From an uncultured Lentisphaeria bacterium (GTDB lineage: Bacteria > Verrucomicrobiota > Lentisphaeria > Victivallales > Victivallaceae): 64,000 bases of DNA. The position numbers and the translations under genes are program-made. Shown piece after piece: positions 17,190 to 26,630 of this stretch; the stretch's first letter is position 1, and the number at the start of each line of letters is the position of its first letter. The stretch covers positions 1 through 64,000 of the forward strand of contig CASDQW010000119.1 of assembly GCA_949282965.1 (NCBI GenBank). The letters run 5' to 3'. Below the pieces are notes generated by a model that saw only the letters and a program-made list of their open reading frames with translations, made no database searches and was not told the origin of the DNA.

Positions 17190-18953
17190 ATGTCAGGAGA
17201 ATATATTCCGCGTTATCGCAGGATACACGATGCCATTCTTGAGGAAATCAAGTCGGGCCGCTGGCGTCCCGGAGACAAACTGCCGGTGCGGGACGAGCTG
17301 GCCCGTTATTTCGACACCACCGTCAACACGCTGGAACGGGCGATCAAGCTGCTGGTGGAAGACCGCTGGCTGACGGCTTCCCGGCGGAATGGGACGTTTG
17401 TTTCGCCGCAGGAGACCTCGGGGCGAGTGGCAGTGGTATACTGGGAACATAGCGTGCATCTGAATGCGGCGTTGTTTTATTGTGCGAACGATTACTTCGG
17501 ATTGTTCGGGCGGCTGATGGATCGTCTGGCGCCTCTGGACCCGGCGTTTCTGGATGCGCATAAGGTCATTGCCGCCCCTTCGCTGCTGGACGAGTTCGAC
17601 CGGGTGATCTGGACGCCGCAGCGGTTGGAGGAACTGGAGAAGGTGGCCGAATGGATCGGTCGGGAAAAGTTCGTCGTACTGAATCGCCAGTACGGGCAGT
17701 TCCGCTACGTTTCCACCGACAACCGGGCGGCGGGCGAAGCGCAGACGGAATATTTTCTGAGCCGTCTGCCGGCGAATACGGCCTGCTATTTCATCGACTG
17801 CCAGCCGGCGGAACACGTCATCGGCGAACGGCGCAACGGATTCATCAACGCCTGCGCGAAATTCGAGAAATTCTACCGGTTGATTCCCGCCCGGTATGAT
17901 GATCCGGAGGAGAATCTGGCGCAATTCCGGAGCCTGGAGCTGCCGACCGACCGGCCGGTCCTGATCATCTCTCCCTCCAAGCAGCCGAGCAGCATGATGA
18001 TGCGTTACCTGACCGAGACCGGGCGGCGGCTGAACCGGGATGTTTTCTATGCCGATTTCGACAATATTGACGCATTGCAGACCATGGGATATCGGATACC
18101 CACGGTGCGGGAGGATTTTTTTGGAATTGTCGATCAGGCGGTCGATTCGCTGTGGGCAGAGGATTGCCAAAAAACGGTACCGTTTGAGCTGGTCAATTTC
18201 CCGGAAATTGCCGCAGAATCTTTCCAAAGTGATAGTGGAACGCATTCCGTTCATTTCTTATCCAAAAGGAGAACCGTCATGAGGAAAAGCTTTACGCTGA
18301 TCGAGTTGCTGGTGGTGATCGCGATCATCGCCATTCTGGCCTCCATGCTGCTTCCAGCGCTGAACCAGGCGCGGGCCAGAGCCCAGACCGCCAAATGCAC
18401 CGGGAATCTGCGTCAGTTGAATCAGGCGGCATTGAATTACGCCGGAGATTACGATGATTTTCTGCCGTGTCTGTTCAATTCGCGGGATCAGTACTGGATG
18501 CATCAGGTGGCTCCCTACGTCGGCGGCTTGACGAATCAGTATGAATACGAGGGAGAAAACGACGCCAAGCGCGTCGTGACCAGCTGTCCGGTCTGGCAGG
18601 AATTCACTCAGACCCGCTGGGGATACGGCATGAATCCGCTGCTGCCGCCGGTACCGCAGTCGGGGCGCAACGCCTCCGATACGGATAAATACGGTCGGCT
18701 GAACGCCTTCCGGCGGTCTCTGGTGCTGTTCGCCGACGGCGGCGGCTGGCATACGGCGACCTGGAGCGGGGCGGCGTTTACGCCGGCTTACGGCAGCACG
18801 GGCGGGTTTTATTATCTGGATCATACGCGTCACACGGGCGGATTGAACATTTCGTTCAGCGATGGGCACGTTGCGTATTACAAGGCTCAGGAGATCTACA
18901 ACAACTGGAACGAGGTGTTCAAGTATGCCGCTTATCCGGAAACCAGGCCTTGA
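17190..18953 (+). CDS. GntR/LacI-type regulator whose frame runs on into a pseudopilin
   Basis: One uninterrupted frame of 587 codons. Residues 1-75 are a GntR winged HTH ([38 protein letters not shown]) and about 80-350 a LacI-like effector domain. At codon 364 (ATG 18279) a complete pseudopilin begins, with AAAAGGAG 6-7 nt upstream, so it can be translated alone. The junction (residues about 347-363) is not conserved-looking. In the +1 frame the sequence is open from 18040 and ends [20 protein letters not shown] with a TGA at 18280-18282 that would overlap the pseudopilin ATG as ATGA, the coupling seen repeatedly in this window. Thus the apparent fusion may be due to a one-base indel (mutation or sequencing) near 18220-18235. 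A GntR protein fused to an exported pilin would be topologically odd. Confidence 0.75.
   Translation: MSGEYIPRYRRIHDAILEEIKSGRWRPGDKLPVRDELARYFDTTVNTLERAIKLLVEDRWLTASRRNGTFVSPQETSGRVAVVYWEHSVHLNAALFYCANDYFGLFGRLMDRLAPLDPAFLDAHKVIAAPSLLDEFDRVIWTPQRLEELEKVAEWIGREKFVVLNRQYGQFRYVSTDNRAAGEAQTEYFLSRLPANTACYFIDCQPAEHVIGERRNGFINACAKFEKFYRLIPARYDDPEENLAQFRSLELPTDRPVLIISPSKQPSSMMMRYLTETGRRLNRDVFYADFDNIDALQTMGYRIPTVREDFFGIVDQAVDSLWAEDCQKTVPFELVNFPEIAAESFQSDSGTHSVHFLSKRRTVMRKSFTLIELLVVIAIIAILASMLLPALNQARARAQTAKCTGNLRQLNQAALNYAGDYDDFLPCLFNSRDQYWMHQVAPYVGGLTNQYEYEGENDAKRVVTSCPVWQEFTQTRWGYGMNPLLPPVPQSGRNASDTDKYGRLNAFRRSLVLFADGGGWHTATWSGAAFTPAYGSTGGFYYLDHTRHTGGLNISFSDGHVAYYKAQEIYNNWNEVFKYAAYPETRP
18279..18953 (+). 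CDS. Pseudopilin-like protein (internal start in the fused frame)
   Basis: A 224-residue protein from ATG 18279, with a strong AAAAGGAG site. It starts [13 protein letters not shown], then [14 protein letters not shown], and carries the C-terminal loop H-x9-DG ([19 protein letters not shown]). The spacing fits the family exactly. It is followed after 16 bp by the large glycoside hydrolase gene, so pseudopilin, hydrolase and the two genes after it form one operon. Export requires a free N-terminus, which argues that this internal start is the one used. Confidence 0.85.
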   Translation: MRKSFTLIELLVVIAIIAILASMLLPALNQARARAQTAKCTGNLRQLNQAALNYAGDYDDFLPCLFNSRDQYWMHQVAPYVGGLTNQYEYEGENDAKRVVTSCPVWQEFTQTRWGYGMNPLLPPVPQSGRNASDTDKYGRLNAFRRSLVLFADGGGWHTATWSGAAFTPAYGSTGGFYYLDHTRHTGGLNISFSDGHVAYYKAQEIYNNWNEVFKYAAYPETRP

Positions 18954-18969
18954 CGAGGGGAGGAAGATT

Positions 18970-21900
18970 GTGAAATCTGTTGGATTTTTGCTGTTTTTGC
19001 TGCTGGGCGCGGCCGCGGCATGGGCGTCCCCGGAAAAGCCGTCGGTGCTGGTTACAGGACGGTACGCGGGAGATTACGAGACGATTTACCGGCAGCTGGG
19101 GTGCGATTTTGAACGGACGACGCCGGAAAAGTTTCCTGCGGTGGATCTGTCCGCCTACGATCTGGTGCACGCGGCCCATTGGAAATATACGAAAGAGGAG
19201 GCCGCCCGGCTGCTGCAATATGTCCGGGACGGGGGGACGCTGCTGCTGACCTTCGGGTCATATCCGACCCGGGAGATGTTCGGGACCGCGCAGATGCCCC
19301 GCGCCGTCGAAGGCAAGGCGGGCATGGCCATGGAAATCGATACCAACAACTTTAAAATCCCGGCGGATGTCGCGCCGCGGGTGCCGTATGGCGGCTGGGG
19401 CATGATCGTTTATGCCGCGGAGCTGCCCAACGTGACGGTGCTGGCCAACTGGGTGCCTCCGGAAAAAGAGGAGGCGCTGCGTCAGATACGTCCGGAGTTT
19501 CAGGTTCGGGCTCCGGCCATGCTGCGTATCAAGCAGGGGAACGGCACGATTTATTACATTGGCGGCTATGTGGCGACGCCGCCGTCGAACCGGATTTTGA
19601 AAACCCTGATCAATACGTTGTTTCCGGCGACGGATGCGCTCAAGGACTTCGACCGGGAGCTTTCCCGGCCGGTCGAGGTGGTGAAAACCGCCGACGGGCT
19701 TTCCGGGGAACGCATCGCTGTTTTTTCCGAACCCGGCCTCCCGGTCTCCGGGCTTCCGGCCGAGGTCAGTGCGGAATATATTGCGGAGGTTCTGCGCCGG
19801 GACGGGCGCGACGTGCGGATCATCGATCTGCGCACCTTGTGCGAGGAGCTGACGCCGGAGAATTTCAACACGTTGATTCTGGCGCACGGTGAGGCGGTGC
19901 CGCTGGCGGCCTATCATCCGATCCGTCGTTTTCTGGCGGGAGGAGGGGGGCTGATTGCGCCGGCGGGAGTGCCGATGTCGCGACCGTTTGAATTGCGGGA
20001 TGGTGTCTGGCGGGAGATTGGCGGCGGGAATTACCGGGAACAGGTTGCATTCGGGGTGTTTTCCAGGATCCTGCCGATCGGGAAATATTATGATGCTTAC
20101 GGCCCGGTGACGGCGGTGGTGAATCTTTCCGACGGGCTGTTGCCGCGTGTCGGAGAGGTCATCGCCTCGAAGGCGGGAGGAATCGGTCTGGTCAGCAGCA
20201 GCGGGGTCAGTCACCGCAGCCTGCTGCCGCTGCTCGGCAGCGTGGATGCCGGTGGGGATCTGGTGGCGATGAACTTGTCGCTGCTGCTGCATAACCGGGT
20301 ATTTCCCGCATCGCGCGCACTGCTGGCGGGATTCACCGGTGAGGAGCACCCGTGGCATCCGCGTTACGGGGAGGCCGCGGCGAAGCTGATCGGGGATATG
20401 GCGGCGCTGGCGCTGCGGCGGGAGATGACGACGGTCGGGGATTTGTACACGGCCAAGACGACTTACCGTCCCGGTGAGGTGGCGGAGGTGCGGGGGACGT
20501 TATATGGGACGTGCAGCGGGAAGCGGCGCGTGCGCATTACCGCACTGCCATATCAGGAACGGAAACCGCTGGCGACGGCGGAGCTGGAACTGGATTTTCA
20601 GGCGCCGGGGCCGTTGCCGTTTTCCACGATGTTTTCGATTCCCGGGGATTTCGGAGGGCGGCGGATCGATTTGTTTGCGGAGGTGCTGGACGGGGGCATA
20701 AGTGCGCCTCAGCGGGCGTTGATTCCGGTGAAGCTGGCGGAAGCGCCGGCCATGTCGGAGTTCCGGATGACGGAGCGCTACGCGACGCTGGACGGCAGGG
20801 CATGCCGTCTGTCCGGCGCCAATCTGTACGGGAACGAGCGGTCGCTCGGTGCGTTTTTCGATGCGGACATCACGCAGAAGGTGCCGGACATCTGGGAACA
20901 GGAAATGGCCCAGATCAGCTTTACCGGAGGAACCGCCATGCGGCAGCATTATCTGGAAAAGATGTTGAATGAAGCCGTTCTGGCGGAACTGGACGCCGGC
21001 CGCTACCCGGTGCCGGTCCGGGTGTTCGACGGATACGTGGAGCTGCACGCCGCGTATCGGCTGGTGCCGGTGCTCTCGCTGTTGACGTTTCAGCCCAATC
21101 GTTTTGACAGTTGGGTGAAACGCCTGAATGTCAAGGGGAATCCGTTTCGCGATCCCAGCCAGATCGGACCGGTTTTCGACTATGCGTCCCGGCTGGCGGC
21201 GCACAGTGCGCCCTACCGGAGCATCGCCTGGGAAGTGATCAACGAACCGGAGGGCAACAGCGGCAAGGCGGAGGATTATACCGAAGCGGACATCCGCTGG
21301 TGGTTCGGCGAAGTTTCACGGCGGCTGTTGCGCGGGAAACCCTCCATGGCCGGAGTCGGCAACACGTATGCCGACTCCTCCAGCGCCTGGCTCAACCGGG
21401 AAAATCTGCACGGCGTCGCCGGCTGGAGCCACGTGCATCCCTATTACTGCGACGCAATTGACCTTGACGGCAAAAAGAACATGGCATACGTCATGAATCT
21501 GGGCCGCCCCAGCCTGATGGGCGAGGTCGGTATGCCCAATCCTGGACAACATCATGCGGCGAAACTGGGACGCTGGGGATATTTCTACGAAAATCTGCTG
21601 GCACTGGCGTTGGCGGAAAATTCGCTGGGGCTGCAGAATTTTTATCTGGCGAACAATCTGGGGCCGCATTCTCCGGAATGGGGCATGCTGATGCCGGATT
21701 TTACTGAAAAAGACATTTTCCGGCGCTGGAAACTCTGGACGCTGGTGTGCGACCGGCTGCCTCCTGATGCGTTTGAACCGGCCAGGAAGTTTCTGCTGTA
21801 CCGGGCGAGCGAACGCGGCAGCGACGTGACGGGGTTCAACCGGGCGTTGTGCAAGGCGTATTTGCAGTTGGTCGGTGGCGGAATCCGGGTAGAGATCATC

Positions 21901-22851
21901 AGCGACTTCGACCCGGTTCCGGAAAATGCCGAGGCGGTCTGGGTGATTCGTTCCGGGAAGGAACAGGCCTGGGCCGAGGCGAGGCTGAGCGAGTTGCGGA
22001 AACGGGGCGTTCGCGGGTACGAACTGGATGCGGCGGACTTCCGGGAGGAACTGGCGGAAAGCATCGGCCGGGAACAGGCGCTGACGGACGCGGAATACCG
22101 GTTGCCGGCAGCAGATTTCCAATACAGTTACGTGCTGCCGAAAAAGGACGGCGGCCGCACCTTCCTTTTCGCCCGCTGTGTCAGGCCGGAAGTGCGTCTG
22201 ACGGTGGGGCGGCAGCAATACGATTGCCGCCTCAAGCCGGATAGTGTATTGATCATCGACACCGACCGTGCCGGTGCGCCGCGGCTGGTACAGGCGACCG
22301 GTTCGGTACATTGGAACGGTCGTCTGCTGGGGGACGGCGGCAACGGCGAACCTTTTCTGCTGTATGCCCCGGACGGAGAGACGCTGACGGAAAGTGCCGC
22401 CGTGATTTTGTGGACGGATGATCCCTGGAGCGTCCGGACGCCGCTGCGATTGAAGCAGGCGCTTCCGGAACGGCTGCGCGTGGCGTTGACCGGAGCTTCG
22501 CCGGAGGCGGCGGCCCGTTTCGCGGAATTGCTGCGGGAGCGCGGCGGCGGACTGGTGCCGGAGGCGGAAGCGGATCTGATCGTGCGGATCGCCTCCGGAA
22601 ACACCACGGTCGCGGGACGTTATTCCCGGGACGAGCGCGGGGGAATCTGGCCGGAAATCCGCGACGGTGAGCGGCGTTTGTGGCTGCGCTGGTCGGCCTT
22701 TCTGGTGCCGGTTGGGGAACGGGAACTGCACATTCTTGCCACGACTCCGGCCGCTGTGGAAAATGCATTGCGCAAGGTGGCGCGTCTGCGCCAGAAATTG
22801 ACTTACACCGCAGGGCCGTTCGCCCTGCAAAGCGACCGAAAGGAACCATGA
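18970..22851 (+). CDS. Very large secreted glycoside hydrolase with amidotransferase-like N-terminal domains
   Basis: 1293 residues from GTG 18970, preceded by GGGGAGG; a signal peptide follows directly (VGFLLFLLLGAAAAWAS). Residues about 25-260 and 265-470 look like two class-I glutamine-amidotransferase/ThuA-like folds without evident catalytic residues. A beta-rich part follows, then a TIM-barrel glycoside hydrolase (about 600-960). The barrel has a clan GH-A signature: acid/base Glu759 in WEVINEPEGNS and candidate nucleophile Glu852 in LMGEVGMPN. The last 300 residues are unassigned. Substrate unknown; a family number cannot be given from sight. It is encoded between a pseudopilin and two secreted partners (1-bp gap to the next gene). 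Confidence 0.75.
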   Translation: MKSVGFLLFLLLGAAAAWASPEKPSVLVTGRYAGDYETIYRQLGCDFERTTPEKFPAVDLSAYDLVHAAHWKYTKEEAARLLQYVRDGGTLLLTFGSYPTREMFGTAQMPRAVEGKAGMAMEIDTNNFKIPADVAPRVPYGGWGMIVYAAELPNVTVLANWVPPEKEEALRQIRPEFQVRAPAMLRIKQGNGTIYYIGGYVATPPSNRILKTLINTLFPATDALKDFDRELSRPVEVVKTADGLSGERIAVFSEPGLPVSGLPAEVSAEYIAEVLRRDGRDVRIIDLRTLCEELTPENFNTLILAHGEAVPLAAYHPIRRFLAGGGGLIAPAGVPMSRPFELRDGVWREIGGGNYREQVAFGVFSRILPIGKYYDAYGPVTAVVNLSDGLLPRVGEVIASKAGGIGLVSSSGVSHRSLLPLLGSVDAGGDLVAMNLSLLLHNRVFPASRALLAGFTGEEHPWHPRYGEAAAKLIGDMAALALRREMTTVGDLYTAKTTYRPGEVAEVRGTLYGTCSGKRRVRITALPYQERKPLATAELELDFQAPGPLPFSTMFSIPGDFGGRRIDLFAEVLDGGISAPQRALIPVKLAEAPAMSEFRMTERYATLDGRACRLSGANLYGNERSLGAFFDADITQKVPDIWEQEMAQISFTGGTAMRQHYLEKMLNEAVLAELDAGRYPVPVRVFDGYVELHAAYRLVPVLSLLTFQPNRFDSWVKRLNVKGNPFRDPSQIGPVFDYASRLAAHSAPYRSIAWEVINEPEGNSGKAEDYTEADIRWWFGEVSRRLLRGKPSMAGVGNTYADSSSAWLNRENLHGVAGWSHVHPYYCDAIDLDGKKNMAYVMNLGRPSLMGEVGMPNPGQHHAAKLGRWGYFYENLLALALAENSLGLQNFYLANNLGPHSPEWGMLMPDFTEKDIFRRWKLWTLVCDRLPPDAFEPARKFLLYRASERGSDVTGFNRALCKAYLQLVGGGIRVEIISDFDPVPENAEAVWVIRSGKEQAWAEARLSELRKRGVRGYELDAADFREELAESIGREQALTDAEYRLPAADFQYSYVLPKKDGGRTFLFARCVRPEVRLTVGRQQYDCRLKPDSVLIIDTDRAGAPRLVQATGSVHWNGRLLGDGGNGEPFLLYAPDGETLTESAAVILWTDDPWSVRTPLRLKQALPERLRVALTGASPEAAARFAELLRERGGGLVPEAEADLIVRIASGNTTVAGRYSRDERGGIWPEIRDGERRLWLRWSAFLVPVGERELHILATTPAAVENALRKVARLRQKLTYTAGPFALQSDRKEP

Positions 22852-22852
22852 C

Positions 22853-23386
22853 ATGAAACGTATTCTGAGTGGACTTCTGATGCTGGCTGCCGGGGCTTTG
22901 CTGGCGGAGGATATGCTTCAATCCCTGACGCCGGAAGAGCTGAAATCTCAGTGGAGTCCGGTGAAATTCGCACAGCTGGATGGCCGTCGGGTCATTCACT
23001 GCGCGGCAAAGATCGACGCCGGGCAGACCGGCATGAATTATATGCGGTTTGTGCTGGCGCCCGCCACTCCCTGGGATCTGCGCGGCAAACAGGTGAAGTT
23101 GAAGGTGCGCTCCCTGGGAGACGGAGAACTGTTCATCGTCCGTTTGTTCAACGACGGCTCCAAAACGCCGGTGCGCGGTTATCAGGGAACGGATCTGCTC
23201 AAGGAGGAGGAGCAGGAAATCCAGCTCGGCACCAGAACCTCCAACCGCATGAAAGTGGAGACACACGAGAATCCGGAAAACGCCGGCAAGGTCAATCGCA
23301 TTGAAATCTGGCTCGGCACCCGGAAGAGTCCGGCGGAGTTGAGTCTGATTATCAGCGGCATTGCCGTGGAGCCGGAAAAACCATGA
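22853..23386 (+). CDS. Secreted beta-sandwich (carbohydrate-binding-like) protein
   Basis: A 177-residue protein with a signal peptide (MKRILSGLLMLAAGALLA) and a beta-rich domain of about 155 residues. Its pattern (GRRVIHCAAK, NYMRFVLAP, LRGKQVKLKVRSL, and a closing IEIWLGTRKSPAELSLIISGI) resembles residues 20-165 of the heparinase-like protein at 40159-43338 (GKKMIRLTGK, NAYLKFRLKL, LSGRAVRFRVASL, LEFMFGSPFANQEGEFLISDI). So it appears to be a free-standing form of a domain that elsewhere is fused to a lyase, possibly a carbohydrate-binding module. It overlaps the next gene by 4 bp (ATGA). Confidence 0.65.
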   Translation: MKRILSGLLMLAAGALLAEDMLQSLTPEELKSQWSPVKFAQLDGRRVIHCAAKIDAGQTGMNYMRFVLAPATPWDLRGKQVKLKVRSLGDGELFIVRLFNDGSKTPVRGYQGTDLLKEEEQEIQLGTRTSNRMKVETHENPENAGKVNRIEIWLGTRKSPAELSLIISGIAVEPEKP

Positions 23387-25683
23387 TCCGGCCGTTCCGG
23401 CTGCGCCGGTGGATCCGTTATGCGGTATGGCTGCCGGGAGTGCTGCTGGGCTGGGAGGGCGGCGGTATGGATCGGTTTGAGCAGTTGTCCGGGGGCATAC
23501 CAACGGCGGAAGTGCGTTCCGTGCATTGCGGGCGCTTTGCGGACGGCAGACGTTTCGTGTTGATTCGTCCGCAGGATTGCGGGCGGCGCGGTTACCTGCT
23601 GCTCTGCCACGTGGAAAGCGGTCTGGTGGAACAGCATTTCGTGCCGCAGGAGGTGCCGCAATCCGACACCTTCGGCGGGTTGCTGACGGAGGACGGGCGT
23701 TATTACTTCGACTATCCGAAAGGGCGGCTGCTGGAGTTTCGCGTGGAGGACGGCCGATACCGGGTATGCGGCGTACCGTCGGAACGTGCGGTGCATTTCA
23801 TGAGTTACGCCGCCGCCCCGGACGGTTCGATCTGGATGGGCTATTATCCGGGGGGCGGGTTGTGCCGCTATCGGCCGTCGGACGGCGGGTGCCGGGATTT
23901 CGGTCGGCTGGAGGCGGAAACGCATTACGTATTTGAACTGGTGGTGGCGCCGGACGGCTGGGTATATGCCGGAACCGGGACTCAGAAAGCGGGAGTGTTC
24001 GCGTTCCATTCGGAGACGGGGGAGCTGCGGCAGCTGCTGCCGGAACGGGAACGGGTGCTCGGCTTCGGCAGCGTCCGGTTGCTGCAGGACGGGACCGTGG
24101 CGATCCGTGGGGGGGCATTTCAGGGCGTGGCTGCTGCCGGAAAGCGGATCCGGAATGCAGCTCCAGAAACGGCGGAAGCACCATCCGGAGCGATACGATA
24201 TTTCGGTGTGCGCAACGATTTCGGCGATGGCTCGAAGCTGGTGCGATGCGATCTGGATGCCGGCGAACTGGTGGTGGCCGAGGCGGATGGTGCAATGCGG
24301 ACGATTCCGTTGCGGTTTCATTCGGGAGGGGTGTTTCTGACCAGTCTCGGGCTGGGGCCGGACGGAAAAATTTACGGTTCCACCGCGCATCCGATGCGTC
24401 TGATTTCCTATGATCCGGAGCAGGGACGGGTGATGGATCTGGGGGCGAATCCGGTGGTGGGAGGAGGCAATTTCTGCAATTTTGCCGCCGACGGACGTTA
24501 TCTGTATGCGTGCGAATACCCCGGCGGGCGTTTATGGCGGTTCGACCCGTCGTGTCCGATTCGGTTTCGCTCGGGCGGGGGGGAGTGGTTCGGTTTACCG
24601 CCGGAACGTCTGGCGCACGAGGGGGAGGCGCGGTACGGCGTCTGGCTGGCGGACCGCACACCGCGTCTGCTGCGGGCTGTTTTTCAGTCTTTCCGTCCGG
24701 AATTCACGGTGCGGCTGCCGGTTCCGGCACCGGGGGACTACTACTTGAATATCCGTTTTTACGAGCATTCCTTCTGCCGGAATCTGACGGTGGAATTCGG
24801 CGGGCGGCGATATCCGGTTGAAATCAGCGACACGGCGGCACCGGTACTGTCGCTGGGACCGGTCCGGTTGACGGGACCGGCGGCGCCGGTCCGCTTTCTG
24901 CCGGATTACATGCCGGACAACAACAATTTTTTTGCCGTTTCCGGTATGGAACTGGCGGCTGCCCCCCGGGGAACGGAGCCGGACGACGGGCTGGACAATC
25001 CCCGGCCGCTGGCGCGTTGGGCGGAGCTGATTACCCGGCCCCGGGTGATTTTGCGGCATCCTTCCGGAGACCTGATTATGGCAGGGCATTCCAATTACGG
25101 GCTCAGCGGCGGCGGGTTCGGCGTGGTTGCTCCGGACGGCGGCCGACGGGAAATCGGAGCTTCGTGGATGCCGGGGCACAGTTGCATTGCGCTGACGGTG
25201 CTGCCGGACGGATCGCTGGTTGGCGGCACCAGTAACGAGGCGCCCGGAGGCGGGGCGACGGCGGCGACCGCCGCGGCGGTATTCCGCATGACGTGGCCGA
25301 ACGGAGCAGTGGTGGCGAAAACCGCGATCCCCGGAGAAAACTATCTGGTGGCGATTGCCGCATTTCAGCGGAACATTCTGGTGGCGTCGGGGCCGGGGCG
25401 GCTGTATGTTCTGGACCCGGTATCCCTGCGTCTGCTGCATCGGGTCGATCAGACGGGGTATGGCAGTGTACCGCGGAACGGTCTTGCCGCCACTCCGGAC
25501 GGCAGGCGGCTGTTTTTGTTGCAGGAGCGGGGGATTTTCGAACTGGACGGGACAGGAAGCGTCCGCCTGATCGGCGTGCCTCCGGAACCGATTACCGGCG
25601 GCAGTACGTATCTGGATGGATTCCTGTATTACACCTCGGATGGAAAACTGTACCGTTTTGCTGTACCGCCCCCGGCGGAATGA
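23383..25683 (+). CDS. Large beta-propeller protein, probably exported
   Basis: A 766-residue protein with a charged start and one hydrophobic stretch (YAVWLPGVLLGWEGG) that may be a poor signal or membrane anchor. Most of it consists of propeller-type repeats: PDGSIWMGYYPGGGLCRYRP, APDGWVYAGTGT, GPDGKIYGSTAHPMRLISYDP, AADGRYLYACEYPGGRLWRFDP, LPDGSLVGGTSNE, TPDGRRLFLLQERGIFELD. Around residues 440-530 lies a beta-sandwich insert. The fold suggests an NHL/SMP-30-like or YVTN propeller, which in carbohydrate loci can be a lyase or a binding protein; no catalytic residues can be named. Translationally coupled to the preceding gene by ATGA. Confidence 0.6.
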   Translation: MIRPFRLRRWIRYAVWLPGVLLGWEGGGMDRFEQLSGGIPTAEVRSVHCGRFADGRRFVLIRPQDCGRRGYLLLCHVESGLVEQHFVPQEVPQSDTFGGLLTEDGRYYFDYPKGRLLEFRVEDGRYRVCGVPSERAVHFMSYAAAPDGSIWMGYYPGGGLCRYRPSDGGCRDFGRLEAETHYVFELVVAPDGWVYAGTGTQKAGVFAFHSETGELRQLLPERERVLGFGSVRLLQDGTVAIRGGAFQGVAAAGKRIRNAAPETAEAPSGAIRYFGVRNDFGDGSKLVRCDLDAGELVVAEADGAMRTIPLRFHSGGVFLTSLGLGPDGKIYGSTAHPMRLISYDPEQGRVMDLGANPVVGGGNFCNFAADGRYLYACEYPGGRLWRFDPSCPIRFRSGGGEWFGLPPERLAHEGEARYGVWLADRTPRLLRAVFQSFRPEFTVRLPVPAPGDYYLNIRFYEHSFCRNLTVEFGGRRYPVEISDTAAPVLSLGPVRLTGPAAPVRFLPDYMPDNNNFFAVSGMELAAAPRGTEPDDGLDNPRPLARWAELITRPRVILRHPSGDLIMAGHSNYGLSGGGFGVVAPDGGRREIGASWMPGHSCIALTVLPDGSLVGGTSNEAPGGGATAATAAAVFRMTWPNGAVVAKTAIPGENYLVAIAAFQRNILVASGPGRLYVLDPVSLRLLHRVDQTGYGSVPRNGLAATPDGRRLFLLQERGIFELDGTGSVRLIGVPPEPITGGSTYLDGFLYYTSDGKLYRFAVPPPAE

Positions 25684-25775
25684 ACGAAGACGAGCGCCGG
25701 CGGCGGAAGAAACGGAAGGGGCGTTCAGCGAGAGGCGGCATGCCGGGGAAACGGACGCCGGTGCTGTCGTCGCGG

Positions 25776-26432
25776 TTACGGCTTTTTCGCTTCGGCCGGT
25801 TCGGAAAGTTCAGGAGCTTCAGATAGCTCGGTACTTTCGGAAATGTCCGTGGTGGAGAAGGGGATCAGCAGGATGATCCAGTTGGTGTAGGTGGCTTTGG
25901 TGGTGGCGCCGGTCAGACGGGCGACCGGTGTCCGGGTGCCCGCCTCCAGAATGTTGAAGGCAAAGCGGCCATAACCGTAGCGGGCATATTTCTGAAACAG
26001 GGATATTTCCGGGATCACCAGAGAAATGCCGGTATTCGGCACCGGCACCGGCAAAGACGGGGTGCCGATCAGAATTTTGTCGTAATCGGTTGCCAGTACG
26101 CCGCAGAGCGGCTGAATCAGCAGTTCCGCCTCTTTGGCATCTTCCGTCAGGATGATGCCGTCTTGTGCCAATTTCATGGCCAGAACACCGAGCAGATAAG
26201 CTTTGTCCGTCTGCGGTTCCAGGTAGGAGCTGTCCAGGAATGCTTTCTTGCCGGCATACGGCCGGAAATCCGCTGCCGCGATGCCGCGCTCAATGACATC
26301 GGAAAGCAGCAGCTGCTCAATGGCATTGCGTTGGGTATTGGTTGTCCACGGGGTGGAGCAGCCGCTGAGGGCGCCTGCAAGACAGAGTGCGAGCGCCAGT
26401 ACGGTGGCGTGATATGGCAATCTCGAAAGCAT
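25776..26432 (-). CDS. Lipoprotein of unknown function
   Basis: A 218-residue protein from ATG 26432 (AAAAGGA upstream); an upstream in-frame extension to 26513 lacks a signal. The lipobox is clear: ALALCLAGALSGC-STPW, so Cys is about residue 24. The mature part contains a predicted alpha/beta region, with a hydrophobic stretch YTNWIILLIPFST near the end and a Glu/Pro-rich repetitive tail (ESTELSEAPELSEPAEAKK). I do not recognise the family. Convergent with the beta-propeller gene. Confidence 0.65.
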   Translation of the reverse strand: MLSRLPYHATVLALALCLAGALSGCSTPWTTNTQRNAIEQLLLSDVIERGIAAADFRPYAGKKAFLDSSYLEPQTDKAYLLGVLAMKLAQDGIILTEDAKEAELLIQPLCGVLATDYDKILIGTPSLPVPVPNTGISLVIPEISLFQKYARYGYGRFAFNILEAGTRTPVARLTGATTKATYTNWIILLIPFSTTDISESTELSEAPELSEPAEAKKP

Positions 26433-26630
26433 CGTATTGTTCCTTTTCTTCCCAATACCATACATGCATAAGCTGGTCCATGCAACTCTTCTGCCGTAAA
26501 AATTCCGGTTCATACAGAGGATGCTTAGGGCAGTGCCAATGTCTGCTTCGGGCCCGGGGACGCGCGGAGACGGCCGGCAGAAGCCCCGGAAGAACCCTGT
26601 AAATACCGTGTCTACCCGGAATATACGCAG

